This document shows, in pieces, positions 16,702 to 25,574 of a stretch of 64,000 nucleotides of DNA. The position numbers and the translations under genes were made by a program. This stretch comes from Saprospiraceae bacterium (GTDB taxonomy: Bacteria > Bacteroidota > Bacteroidia > Chitinophagales > Saprospiraceae). The notes below the pieces were generated by a model. The model saw only the letters and a list, made by a program, of their open reading frames with translations. It searched no databases and had not been told where the DNA came from. Location of the stretch: the NCBI GenBank assembly GCA_019694295.1, contig JAIBCG010000001.1, positions 57,670-121,669 of the forward strand, in the 5' to 3' direction. Numbering within the stretch: the stretch's first letter is position 1; each line of letters opens with the position of its first letter.

Positions 16702-17604
16702 TTACTTCGGTATCCTAATGAGATATTGTTTTTTGTCCTTGTTGGTTAGGCTATAAGATACCAACCAAGGATTATACACTTTCAGCATTCTGTAAGATGT
16801 ATTGTATTTGTTGGCAAAGTCGCCCAAGTTGCTTATTGTTGTGTCCACACTCAGTTCGTAATAGTTATCGAGTGGTTTATAAAGCGGACCGTCATCAGTA
16901 GCGAAACCATAACGTGCGGGGTCTTCAAATATTTCTTTAATGGCAATAAGCCGTAGTACATACCGCAGGGTTTCGTTGCTGAGGTTGAGGTCGTAGTATG
17001 TAGAGGCTCGTTGGTTGTCCATTTCTCTGGCCAGACCATTGCCACCCATATTGTATGCTGCTGCGGCCAGGGTCCAGCTGCCGAATTTATCTTTTAATCT
17101 TGTGAGCATTTTGCAGGCTGCAATGGTTGATTTTTCGAAATGATTGCGTTCATCAACTTCATTGTTTATTTCCATGCCATATTCTTTACCGGTTGACTCC
17201 ATAAACTGCCAGATACCTTTGGCACCAGAAGGAGAAGTAGCATTGTTGAATGAGCTTTCGGCAGCAGCCAGATATTTGATGTCATCAGGCACGCCTTGTT
17301 CTTTAAGTATTTTTTCGATAGCCGGAAAATATCGTTTAGCTTTTTTGACCATCATCAATGTATTTGAGTGCCAGTAAGCATTTACCAGAAGCTCACGTTC
17401 TAGTCTTTCGAGTGCATCAAAGTTGTCTTTGGGTACTGATTCACCGGCAAAGTTATAATCTTTGTTGAGGTCAATGGTCTTGACGTCGGTAAATGAATAC
17501 TGCCCCTTTGGCAATGTGCCACGGGTAGTATTTTGCATGTTGATTCCGAGCAAAAATGCCAGAAAAACCAAACTGCCGTAAACATAAATTTTCTTATCCT
17601 GCAT
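16702..17604 (-). CDS. Periplasmic lytic transglycosylase (SLT domain, MltD-like)
   Basis: 300 residues with an N-terminal hydrophobic segment (about 7-24) acting as signal or anchor. The SLT domain spans about residues 85-230: IKYLAAAESSFNN contains the catalytic Glu near residue 113, followed by GAKGIWQFMESTGKEYG and AAAAYNMGGNGLAR, the usual ES, GLMQ-like and AYN motifs. The enzyme cleaves the glycan strands of peptidoglycan between MurNAc and GlcNAc to leave 1,6-anhydroMurNAc. The C-terminal 60 residues (TISNLGDFANKYNTSYRMLKVYNPWL) look like a partial LysM-type wall-binding region. It is the last gene of a minus-strand run with DUF2480, scpB and trhO. Confidence 0.88.
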   Translation of the reverse strand: MQDKKIYVYGSLVFLAFLLGINMQNTTRGTLPKGQYSFTDVKTIDLNKDYNFAGESVPKDNFDALERLERELLVNAYWHSNTLMMVKKAKRYFPAIEKILKEQGVPDDIKYLAAAESSFNNATSPSGAKGIWQFMESTGKEYGMEINNEVDERNHFEKSTIAACKMLTRLKDKFGSWTLAAAAYNMGGNGLAREMDNQRASTYYDLNLSNETLRYVLRLIAIKEIFEDPARYGFATDDGPLYKPLDNYYELSVDTTISNLGDFANKYNTSYRMLKVYNPWLVSYSLTNKDKKQYLIRIPK

Positions 17605-17616
17605 TATCCTGTGTTG

Positions 17617-18153
17617 TTATTCGGGTTTGTTAATCTCACGGGGTCGCTTGAATATCTGTACTGTAGAGCAAGGTTCGCCGTACATGATGCTCTGGGCATA
17701 AGGTTTAAGGCCTCTTGTTATTTCTATATAAGCAGCTACCGGCACAGGTTTTTTTCCGCAGCCCTTTACTACGATTCTTTTTTTGTCAAATTTGCTAAAA
17801 TCAATGTCTTCTATGATTTTTTTCATCTTATATCTGTAATACTCCTGTTCGCTGCCCTGGAATATATCATTGACATAAGCCTGTGCATTGGTGGTCACCA
17901 GCATATATGCCCATGTAGGTATAATGGCATCATTGCTACAATAGAGCAATAAGGTCTTTCCTTCGAGTGAAGCCCAGTCGTACTGTTTCATCGCTTCTCT
18001 GAAATCCTTTTCTTTCAGTATTAGTTCCATGAACAGATAGTCCTTGATATCGAAATGCGCAAATGTAGTATCAGGGAAGTAGTCTTCCAGGTTCAGGGTT
18101 ATGAGTCCACTCTCAGCTACTCTGTTTACCAGTTTGTTTTGAGTATTTTCCAT
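17617..18153 (-). CDS. DUF2480 family protein
   Basis: 178 residues, cytoplasmic in appearance, with no signal peptide or membrane segment. The opening block VNRVAESGLITLNLEDYFPD is what I recognise as characteristic of DUF2480, a family found in Bacteroidota; the rest (FREAMKQYDWASLEGKTLLL, IPTWAYMLVTTNAQAYVNDI) fits it. No biochemical function is known to me. It ends 13 bases before the transglycosylase gene and is probably cotranscribed with it. Confidence 0.8.
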   Translation of the reverse strand: MENTQNKLVNRVAESGLITLNLEDYFPDTTFAHFDIKDYLFMELILKEKDFREAMKQYDWASLEGKTLLLYCSNDAIIPTWAYMLVTTNAQAYVNDIFQGSEQEYYRYKMKKIIEDIDFSKFDKKRIVVKGCGKKPVPVAAYIEITRGLKPYAQSIMYGEPCSTVQIFKRPREINKPE

Positions 18154-18229
18154 AAATATGATAACGGAGCAAAGTCTCTTTTGGTTTAATAATCTGGTTC
18201 AAAAGAAAATTTGGCAATCATTTTTACCA

Positions 18230-18826
18230 TTATTTGGCCGGTATTTCTATATCCTGCTGAAAGCCAATTTCATTTTCCGGTGACTGAAAATCCTTGAGTT
18301 TTGGTAAATCGGCAATAGATTTTAACCCAAAATAATCCATAAATTTTTCGCTGGTGGCGTATAGTATTGGTTTGCCGGGTGCATCGCTTCTGCCAGAAAT
18401 GGTTATCAATTCTTTCTCTAACAATTTGTGTACAGAATAGTCACAATTGACTCCGCGTATCTTCTCGAGTTCGGTTTTTGATACAGGTTGCTTGTAGGCG
18501 ATAATGGCAAGCGTTTCCATAGCTGCTACCGAAAGTCTTTTCTTGTTATATTGTTTGAGTAAAGTAGCGATGGTGTGGTGATAAGCTCCTTTGGTTAAGA
18601 ACTGGTACCCATCATTTATTTCGACGATTTCGATGCCGAATTCTGGTGCCTGATATCTTTCTACAAGGGCATCGATGGTTTTTTTTATTTCGTTCTTTGA
18701 TAGTGTGAGCTCAAGCGCCTGTTCGAGACATTGGTGTATTTCATCAAACGCCAATGGCTGTTCAGATGAAAAGATAAGACTTTCAATGTGTTGAGCAAGT
18801 GGCTTGTCGGTGATTAATTTTGCCAT
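18230..18826 (-). CDS. scpB: Segregation and condensation protein B
   Basis: 198 residues. ScpB pairs with ScpA to hold the heads of SMC together in chromosome condensation and segregation. The tandem winged-helix layout is visible: IESLIFSSEQPLAFDEI near the start, the central ALVERYQAPEFGIEIVEIND, and the second winged helix AMETLAIIAYKQPVSKTELEKIRGVNCDYSVHKLLEK (quoted in parts: LAIIAYKQPVSKTE, IRGVNCDYSVH). Length and motifs are normal. scpA is not in the window. Confidence 0.95.
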   Translation of the reverse strand: MAKLITDKPLAQHIESLIFSSEQPLAFDEIHQCLEQALELTLSKNEIKKTIDALVERYQAPEFGIEIVEINDGYQFLTKGAYHHTIATLLKQYNKKRLSVAAMETLAIIAYKQPVSKTELEKIRGVNCDYSVHKLLEKELITISGRSDAPGKPILYATSEKFMDYFGLKSIADLPKLKDFQSPENEIGFQQDIEIPAK

Positions 18827-18899
18827 TATTATTTTTTTGAATCAAAAAATGCATAAATAAATGTTAATATGCAACTTAGTAAGTTGGACAAAAACCGTC

Positions 18900-19940
18900 T
18901 TAGCTCATATCGAGTGAATGATCTTTGTTGAAGGCTTTATATCTGCCTTTACCAAATCGAGTACCGTTAAATACTTCAGTTTTTCGGAGTATCTTTTTAT
19001 CATCTCCCAATTGGTTGAACTCGCAGCATTTGGTAGAGCAACAATTGCTATATTTTGCAGCACATTCGTCGCATTGTATGAATAATAAGTGGCAGGCATC
19101 ATTGGCACAGTTGGTGTGTGCGTCGCACGGTTTTCCACATTGGTGGCAAGAAGCTATGATTTCAGGGCTGATTCTTTCGCCAAGGCGTTCGTCGAAGACA
19201 AAATTTTTGCCGATGAATTTATTTTCGAGTTTTTGTTCTTGTACCTGCCGGGCATATTCAATGATACCACCATTGAGCTGAAAAACGTTTTTGAAACCCT
19301 TGTACCGGAAGTAGGCGCTTGCTTTTTCACATCTGATACCGCCGGTACAATACATCAGTAGATTTTGTTCCTTGTGGTTTTGAAGCATTTCTTCTATTAT
19401 CGGTAGTGATTCTCTGAATGTTTCGACATCCGGTGTGATGGCACCCTTGAAGTGGCCTACTTCTGTTTCGTAGTGGTTACGCATATCAATGATAACAGTA
19501 TTGGGGTCATCTGCGAGAGCGTTAAATTCTGCTGCATCTACATGTGTCCCTTTCTGTGTAACATCAAAGCTTTTGTCATTCAGGCCATCAGCCAATATTT
19601 TATCTCTTAGCTTAATGGCTAGCTTAAAAAAAGATTTGCCGTTATCATCAATAGCATAATTGAAGCGAATTCCTTTGAAGAAATCAATGGTATCGAATGC
19701 TTCCCGGAGTTTTTCAATGTTGGCTGTTGGTACAGACATTTGTCCATTGACACCTTCAGCGGCCACATAAATCCTGCCAAGCACATCCAGTTTGTCGAGT
19801 AGAATGAAAAAATGGTCGCGAAACAGGCGAGGATTTTTAATGTGGTAATATTTGTAAAACGAAATGGTAGTACGTGTCTCAGTACTATCCTGCATCCGGC
19901 GCTTGAGTTCCATGCCGTTTATGCGGTTGTAAAGTCTCAT
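18900..19940 (-). CDS. trhO: tRNA uridine(34) hydroxylase, rhodanese family (TrhO/YceA)
   Basis: About 346 residues from the ATG at 19940; the start MRLYNRING matches the usual MxLYNR opening better than the longer option at 19973. The N-terminal ferredoxin-like domain contains ISFYKYYHIKNP and GRIYVAAEGVNGQMS. The rhodanese domain follows with VIIDMRNHYETEVGHF and the active-site loop MYCTGGIRCEKAS. A cysteine-rich tail (CHQCGKPCDAHTNC, later CSTKCC) is typical of the longer members. The family installs 5-hydroxyuridine at the wobble position of tRNA with O2. It is upstream of scpB on the same strand. Confidence 0.93.
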   Translation of the reverse strand: MRLYNRINGMELKRRMQDSTETRTTISFYKYYHIKNPRLFRDHFFILLDKLDVLGRIYVAAEGVNGQMSVPTANIEKLREAFDTIDFFKGIRFNYAIDDNGKSFFKLAIKLRDKILADGLNDKSFDVTQKGTHVDAAEFNALADDPNTVIIDMRNHYETEVGHFKGAITPDVETFRESLPIIEEMLQNHKEQNLLMYCTGGIRCEKASAYFRYKGFKNVFQLNGGIIEYARQVQEQKLENKFIGKNFVFDERLGERISPEIIASCHQCGKPCDAHTNCANDACHLLFIQCDECAAKYSNCCSTKCCEFNQLGDDKKILRKTEVFNGTRFGKGRYKAFNKDHSLDMS

Positions 19941-20013
19941 ATTCAAACAATTATTATTAACAAATATCGGCAAGTTGCATTCTTGCTGTCAATTAATATT
20001 TTGTTGCTTTATT

Positions 20014-21783
20014 TTAGTTTTTCACAAATTTACCAGCAACACAGAGTTGTTGCCCGGTTATTTTATAGAAATACAAACCTGTACTTTCATGTTGAAAATC
20101 GCATTTTACAAGCTTGTCTCCTGCTACCTGTTGTTTTGATGAATAAATGAGTTTGCCAGGCACATCAAATATTTCGATAAGTATATCTCCGTTAAACTCC
20201 TTAACATCAAAATACAAGGTATTGCTTACCGGATTAGGGAAAGATGTTACTGTAGTTTTCGGTTTTTCAATATCATTAGCTGCTACTGTTTTCAAGGCAA
20301 GTTTTACGGCTTGAAGTACATCTATGCGGCCGTACCCATAAGTGTTGTTTGGTACAATAGAACCCGGAATGCTGTCACACTCTTGGTCAGTATATTTGGG
20401 TATGGCTGTTTGTTCAAGGATATCTTCAATAACATCAACCTGACCTTTCAATTCTGGTGCAGCACTGAGTATTAATGCCACAGCACCCGCTACATGAGGA
20501 CCTGCCATACTTGTTCCGCTGAAGAATTGATAATTACCGCCCGGAGTACAAGACCTGACGCCTACGCCAGGAGCAGATACGTTTGGTTTAGTTCTGAAAC
20601 TTCCATCGATACTAACACCGCCACGACTGCTAAAGTTAGCAATAGTATCGTTTGATCTGGTGGCACCGATAGAGAAACTCTCTTCAAAAATAGCTGCAGG
20701 GTCATCAATGGAGCCACAGCCACTGCCAGCATTACCGGCCGAAACAACTACTACTATACCGGCTGCTTTTAGATTGGCTACTACATCCTGCATAACACCG
20801 AAATTGGAAAGATCACAGCCTTCATTCGGAGGACAACCCCACGAATTGTTTATAACGTCCGGACTTTTATCGGGGTCAGGGTTTTGATTATTAAGGTCAG
20901 TAGGTGCTAGAAACCATTCGAAGCCTTCTATGTATGTAGAAGGTTTGCCCCAGCCACGTTCCATATTTCTTACACCTATCCACCTGGCATCAGGTGCCAC
21001 TCCAATGGTATCGCCTGGTGTTGAACCAACCATTGTGCCCATGGTGTGGGTACCGTGGCTGCCATCATCACAGGGTTCAGGAGAATCAAGTCCGCAAGGG
21101 TTGTTTAATGGGTTGCTTGTAGAGTCACCATTCAGTGGGTTGAGTTCGTGTATAGCGTCATGCCAGTTATAGTTATGGTCAGCTGTGGTTCCGTCCCAGC
21201 CACGGTATTTTGGTTGTATGGCCGGATGTTTCCAGTCGTAGCCGGTGTCTTCTCCTCCTACCACAACACCTTGCCCGGTGTAGCCAAGTGCCCATACATC
21301 ATTGGCATTGATGGTGTCAATGCCCCATTCTTTTCCTTCATTGCCTCGTAGCAATGCCGGATACTTCTCTACCGGTTCGTGATATCTAAGCAGACCATTA
21401 TTACTGATGTATTTTACCTCAACGAATGAAGCCAGTTGTTCAAGTGATGCAGCAGGTATCTTTATCTGGAGGGCATTTGTTATGTAAAATGACTTTGTTT
21501 TGTAATGATGATATGCTGCCCAAGCCATAACATTTTTTTGAGATGATTGAGTAGTAGCCTTCAGTGCTTCATAAACATACCTTCCTTTAGCGGATTTGGT
21601 ACTAAGGTATTTCGCAACAGAAACATCTGCCTTGTCTTTAAATACTACAATAAGGTCAAGTTCGTTATCTTCAACGTATTCTGTCAAAACCTTTGGAGCA
21701 AGCTTTGTTTTCCAACCGGATTGACCAAAAATTATTGAACTTAATGCAAGTGAAAAGAAGAGAAACAACAATATTTTTTTCAT
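20014..21783 (-). CDS. Secreted subtilisin-like serine protease (S8) with T9SS sorting domain
   Basis: 589 residues. Signal peptide about 1-20 (ending IIFGQSG), an I9-like propeptide region to about residue 130, then the S8 catalytic domain. The triad is visible: Asp in GGEDTGYDWKHP (about 178), His in DGSHGTHTMGT (about 242) and Ser in FSGTSMAGPHVAGA (about 421), with the oxyanion Asn in VINNSWGCP. The last 75 residues (VTSFPNPVSNTLYFDVKEFN, then GKLIYSSKQQV and GLYFYKITGQ) form a T9SS type A sorting domain. It is therefore probably a cell-surface or released protease for extracellular protein breakdown. All catalytic residues are intact. Confidence 0.9.
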   Translation of the reverse strand: MKKILLFLFFSLALSSIIFGQSGWKTKLAPKVLTEYVEDNELDLIVVFKDKADVSVAKYLSTKSAKGRYVYEALKATTQSSQKNVMAWAAYHHYKTKSFYITNALQIKIPAASLEQLASFVEVKYISNNGLLRYHEPVEKYPALLRGNEGKEWGIDTINANDVWALGYTGQGVVVGGEDTGYDWKHPAIQPKYRGWDGTTADHNYNWHDAIHELNPLNGDSTSNPLNNPCGLDSPEPCDDGSHGTHTMGTMVGSTPGDTIGVAPDARWIGVRNMERGWGKPSTYIEGFEWFLAPTDLNNQNPDPDKSPDVINNSWGCPPNEGCDLSNFGVMQDVVANLKAAGIVVVVSAGNAGSGCGSIDDPAAIFEESFSIGATRSNDTIANFSSRGGVSIDGSFRTKPNVSAPGVGVRSCTPGGNYQFFSGTSMAGPHVAGAVALILSAAPELKGQVDVIEDILEQTAIPKYTDQECDSIPGSIVPNNTYGYGRIDVLQAVKLALKTVAANDIEKPKTTVTSFPNPVSNTLYFDVKEFNGDILIEIFDVPGKLIYSSKQQVAGDKLVKCDFQHESTGLYFYKITGQQLCVAGKFVKN

Positions 21784-21869
21784 AATAGAAATGTAAATTA
21801 TATCTTTGAAAAGATTAGCAGACGAAATTAAGTGATTTTGTTAACATCCGCAAGTTTGAACATCTGTTT

Positions 21870-22484
21870 ATGGATATCGAAGTAATTAAAGGCCATTTGA
21901 AGCAAGATTCTGTGTTACAACCAATAGTGGAAAAGATTGTTCTACCACCTTTGATAGTTCAGCAAAATGTGTTCAAAGAACTTACCGAAAGTATCATTTC
22001 GCAACAATTATCTGTAAAAGTAGCGGCCATTATTACACAAAGATTGCATGATTTGCTGGGCACAGTTGATCCCTCTCCTGAAGATATTCTGCGATTGAGT
22101 ACGGAAGAAAAACGTGCAATTGGTCTTTCGTACCAAAAAGCCGGATACATGGACAATATTGCCGGTTTCTGGATTGAAAATTCTCTGGCCTCAACAAGCT
22201 GGCAGAGTATGTCTGATGACGAAATATTGTCTTTGTTGACACAAATAAAAGGTGTTGGCAAATGGACAGTAGAAATGGTACTTATTTTTTCTCTGCTACG
22301 GCCGAATGTTTTTCCTTATGATGATCTTGGCATTAAACAACAGGTGATAAAACTCTACGGTCTCGAATCAACTGGCAAACAGCTCATCAAGGATATGAAT
22401 GAGGTTGCAGAACGATGGAAACCATACAGATCGTTTGCGTCAAGATACATCTGGAAATCAAAAGATCTGGCATGGAAAGACTGA
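21870..22484 (+). CDS. DNA-3-methyladenine glycosylase II-like (AlkA/HhH-GPD family)
   Basis: 204 residues, the short form without the N-terminal AlkA regulator domain. The HhH-GPD core carries LLTQIKGVGKWTVEMVLIF and, at the expected distance, PYDDLGIKQ with the catalytic Asp. Family members remove alkylated bases such as 3-methyladenine as the first step of base-excision repair. There are no C-terminal cysteines of an iron-sulfur cluster, which argues against Nth/MutY. It leads a plus-strand run with the aspartoacylase-like gene (13-base overlap) and ligA, fitting a repair-related operon head. Confidence 0.9.
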   Translation: MDIEVIKGHLKQDSVLQPIVEKIVLPPLIVQQNVFKELTESIISQQLSVKVAAIITQRLHDLLGTVDPSPEDILRLSTEEKRAIGLSYQKAGYMDNIAGFWIENSLASTSWQSMSDDEILSLLTQIKGVGKWTVEMVLIFSLLRPNVFPYDDLGIKQQVIKLYGLESTGKQLIKDMNEVAERWKPYRSFASRYIWKSKDLAWKD

Positions 22485-23407
22485 TATTTAAATATACCCA
22501 AGGATTGCCCGGGCCTTTGCTGATTTGTCTGGCCGGCATACACGGCAATGAAATAGCAGGTATCAGGGCATTGCAACGCCTGGAAGAGATGTTAGTACAG
22601 GAAACTGCGTCCAAACCACATTTTGTTTTTACTGGTACTGTAATTGGGCTGGTAGGCAATGTCGAAGCTAGTGAAAGTCAAACGCGGTTTATAGAATCTG
22701 ACCTGAACCGGATGTTTTTAGATGAATCTGTTACAAGGATATTAGAAGCAAATTTTTCAGATTTGGAAGCTGAGGAGCTTGAACTTAGAGAATTACTTAC
22801 AACCATTGATGAATTTATCAAAGAAACATTGCCGACAAAGGTGGTTATTCTCGATTTGCACACCACATCTGCACGAGGAGGATTGTTCGCCATACCTAGT
22901 GACCAAGAAGAAAGTATCAGGATAGCCAAGGCCCTTCACGCTCCGGTTATAAAAGGTTTCATGAGTGGGCTTAAAGGGACCACACTACATTATTTCAGCA
23001 ATAATGGGTATAAGTACGACCAGCCGGTTATACCGCTTGTTTTTGAAGCCGGCCAACATACCAACCCTCTTTCCGTAAACAGAATGATAGCTGCTGTTGT
23101 CAACTGTCTTCGCACCATTGGCTGTGTTGACCATGATGATGTAGAAAGCCAGCATGACGAAATACTCAAAGCATATTCCGAACATTTACCAGCATTGACC
23201 AGACTTATTCACCGACATCAGATTATCAGAGCTGATGAGTTTGTGATGAAGCCGGGTTTTGAAAATTTTCAGAAAATAAAGAAAGGAGAGCTACTTGCAC
23301 GAGATAAAAATGGCAATATTTATTCAGATTATAATGGATATATTTTGATGCCATTGTACCAAAGAAAAGGAGAAGATGGTTTTTTTATCATACAAGACGA
23401 TAAGTGA
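22472..23407 (+). CDS. Succinylglutamate desuccinylase/aspartoacylase family protein
   Basis: 311 residues from the ATG at 22472; an earlier in-frame ATG lies deep inside the upstream gene. The M14-like zinc carboxypeptidase fold is shown by LAGIHGNEIAGIRAL (zinc-binding His and Glu) and VVILDLHTTSARGG (zinc His), with a later VFEAGQH that could carry the catalytic Glu. The family deacylates N-acyl amino acids such as N-acetyl-aspartate or N-succinyl-glutamate. The substrate here is not predictable, and no arginine-succinyltransferase genes are nearby. The C-terminal portion (GELLARDKNGNIYSDYNGYI) resembles the barrel-like tail of AstE/AspA proteins. Confidence 0.85.
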   Translation: MERLIFKYTQGLPGPLLICLAGIHGNEIAGIRALQRLEEMLVQETASKPHFVFTGTVIGLVGNVEASESQTRFIESDLNRMFLDESVTRILEANFSDLEAEELELRELLTTIDEFIKETLPTKVVILDLHTTSARGGLFAIPSDQEESIRIAKALHAPVIKGFMSGLKGTTLHYFSNNGYKYDQPVIPLVFEAGQHTNPLSVNRMIAAVVNCLRTIGCVDHDDVESQHDEILKAYSEHLPALTRLIHRHQIIRADEFVMKPGFENFQKIKKGELLARDKNGNIYSDYNGYILMPLYQRKGEDGFFIIQDDK

Positions 23408-23408
23408 T

Positions 23409-23416
23409 TAATTTTG
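23409..23416 (+). promoter_or_regulatory. Putative internal -7 promoter element for ligA
   Basis: TAATTTTG, a TAnnTTTG match just after the upstream stop codon and 18 bases before the ligA ATG. It suggests that ligA may also be transcribed on its own. Confidence 0.35.
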
Positions 23417-23434
23417 TACTAATATAATAGGATT

Positions 23435-25561
23435 ATGTATTCTCCAGAACAACAACAAACACTAACAGAGCTGACAAAAAAGATATTGTCTGATGCAGAA
23501 TATGGCATACACCAAGTACCTGTACAATTTGCTGAACAGCTCCGCGAACTCATCAGATTTCACGAATGGCGATATTATATCATGAATGACCCACTCATCA
23601 GTGACTATGAGTATGATGTCTTGTATAAAAAACTGCAAGAAACAGAACAAGAACACCCCGATCTTATTATTGCTGATTCGCCTACTCAGCGTATTTCTCC
23701 CGATATTTCAACAGGCCAGGAGACTGTCAGTCATCTTACGCCTATGCTTTCATTGGCTAATTCTTATGACCTGAATGATCTGATAGAGTTTGACAACCAG
23801 ATAAGAAAGCTGGCTGGCATAGATCCGGCAAAAAAGATAGAATACTGTGTAGAACCAAAATATGATGGTGGAAGCATTGCAATTGTTTTTGAAAATGACT
23901 CCTTAATAAGAGCTGCTACACGTGGCGATGGACAAAATGGAGAAGATATAAGTAATAATATTCTGGCATTGAAGTCGGTACCGCGCAAGGTAGCATTTTC
24001 TGACCATAATATAGTAAAGGCAGAGCTACGTGGTGAAGCACTTATACGGAAAGATCAGTTTGAAAAAATAAATGCAGAACGAGAAGAGGAAGGACTCAGC
24101 CGATTTGCAAACCCAAGAAATGCAGCTACAGGCGGTCTGCGTACCAAAGATCCGCGAGAAACTGCCGATAGAAAAATTGAAGTGTTTGTATATCAGCTTG
24201 GCTTCGCGGTTGACAGCAACCATAATGACGTTCTGCAAACAATTCCGACACATGATGAGGGCATCGAACTACTCGGCCAACTCGGCTTCAAAATTCCTGT
24301 AAACGAGAGAAAGGTCTGCCATGGCATTCACGAAGTAGAAGAATTCTGTCAGCTTTGGCAAAAGCAAAGAGATTCATTTGATTATGAAATAGACGGTATG
24401 GTCATAAAGGTCAACGACAGGAAAATACAGGAACTGTGCGGATATACCAGCCACCATCCGAGGTGGGCGATAGCTTTCAAATTTCAGGCAAAACAGGCAA
24501 CATCCAGGCTTGAGCATGTGGAGTTTCAGGTGGGCAAAATGGGTAGTGTCACTCCGGTAGCCAAAGTAACTCCGGTATCTCTGGCGGGTGTCACGGTCAG
24601 CTCCATTTCATTGCACAATGAGGAGTTTATCCAGTCACGCGACATAAGGTTGGGCGACATGGTCCTTCTGGAGAGAGCAGGTGATGTGATACCATACATT
24701 GTAAAATCGCTTGCAGATGTACGCAAAGGTGATGAGGTTCCAATCATTTTTCCGGAGAATTGTCCTTCGTGCAATACCAGATTGGTACGTGTGGAAGGGG
24801 AGGCTGCCTGGAGGTGTATAAATGAGAAATGTCATGAGAAAATCATTCAGCGACTTATATTTCACGCTTCAAAAGACGCTATGGACATCGAAGGCTTGGG
24901 TGAATCTTTAATTAGAAAATTTTACGATCTAGGCTGGATTAAGGATATGGCGGATATTTACACGCTTGATTATGAAGACATTTCGAAACTCGACGGGTTT
25001 GGTAAAAAATCTGCCGAAAATTTAAGAAAAGCCATTGAAACAGCAAAAAAAAATCCGATTCACCGATTTTTGCATAGTCTGAGTATCCATCATCTGGGTA
25101 AAAAAGCATCCAAACTACTGGCCGGTCAGATTGATAATGTAATGGATCTGAAGGAGTGGCCTATAGAGCGTTATTTGGCAATTAAAGATATTGGGCCGAA
25201 AGTGGCAAAGAATACACGAACATTTTTTACAAACTCCGAAAATGTAGAACTACTGGAAAGAATTCAGTCTGCAGGTGTTAATTTTTTGTCAACAAATGAA
25301 GATAAACCAACAATTGGCAGAGAAGACACGTTACTTAGCGGAAAAACTATCCTCTTTACAGGAACATTATCCACCATGGGACGTAAAGAAGCAGAAAAAT
25401 TAGCCGAAAATGCAGGTGCCAAGAATTTAGGTGCGGTGAGTTCGAATCTCAACATTTTGGTAACAGGTGAAAATGCAGGATCAAAACTTGAGAAGGCTAA
25501 AAAACTTGGTACGGTAGAAATTTTGACTGAACAACAATTTTTAGAACTAATAAATAATTAA
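23435..25561 (+). CDS. ligA: NAD+-dependent DNA ligase
   Basis: 708 residues, slightly long because of an N-terminal extension of about 20 residues. The Ia domain is followed by the adenylation domain with the nucleotidylated Lys in EPKYDGGSIAI (about K136), LRGEALIRKDQFEKIN, RNAATGGLR and DGMVIKVN. Then come the OB fold (RWAIAFKFQAKQAT), a four-cysteine zinc finger (CPSCNTRLVR, then WRCINEKC), helix-hairpin-helix repeats and a BRCT domain (LSGKTILFTGTLSTMGR). It seals nicks in replication and repair using NAD+. All catalytic motifs are intact. Confidence 0.97.
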   Translation: MYSPEQQQTLTELTKKILSDAEYGIHQVPVQFAEQLRELIRFHEWRYYIMNDPLISDYEYDVLYKKLQETEQEHPDLIIADSPTQRISPDISTGQETVSHLTPMLSLANSYDLNDLIEFDNQIRKLAGIDPAKKIEYCVEPKYDGGSIAIVFENDSLIRAATRGDGQNGEDISNNILALKSVPRKVAFSDHNIVKAELRGEALIRKDQFEKINAEREEEGLSRFANPRNAATGGLRTKDPRETADRKIEVFVYQLGFAVDSNHNDVLQTIPTHDEGIELLGQLGFKIPVNERKVCHGIHEVEEFCQLWQKQRDSFDYEIDGMVIKVNDRKIQELCGYTSHHPRWAIAFKFQAKQATSRLEHVEFQVGKMGSVTPVAKVTPVSLAGVTVSSISLHNEEFIQSRDIRLGDMVLLERAGDVIPYIVKSLADVRKGDEVPIIFPENCPSCNTRLVRVEGEAAWRCINEKCHEKIIQRLIFHASKDAMDIEGLGESLIRKFYDLGWIKDMADIYTLDYEDISKLDGFGKKSAENLRKAIETAKKNPIHRFLHSLSIHHLGKKASKLLAGQIDNVMDLKEWPIERYLAIKDIGPKVAKNTRTFFTNSENVELLERIQSAGVNFLSTNEDKPTIGREDTLLSGKTILFTGTLSTMGRKEAEKLAENAGAKNLGAVSSNLNILVTGENAGSKLEKAKKLGTVEILTEQQFLELINN

Positions 25562-25574
25562 GACCACACAACAA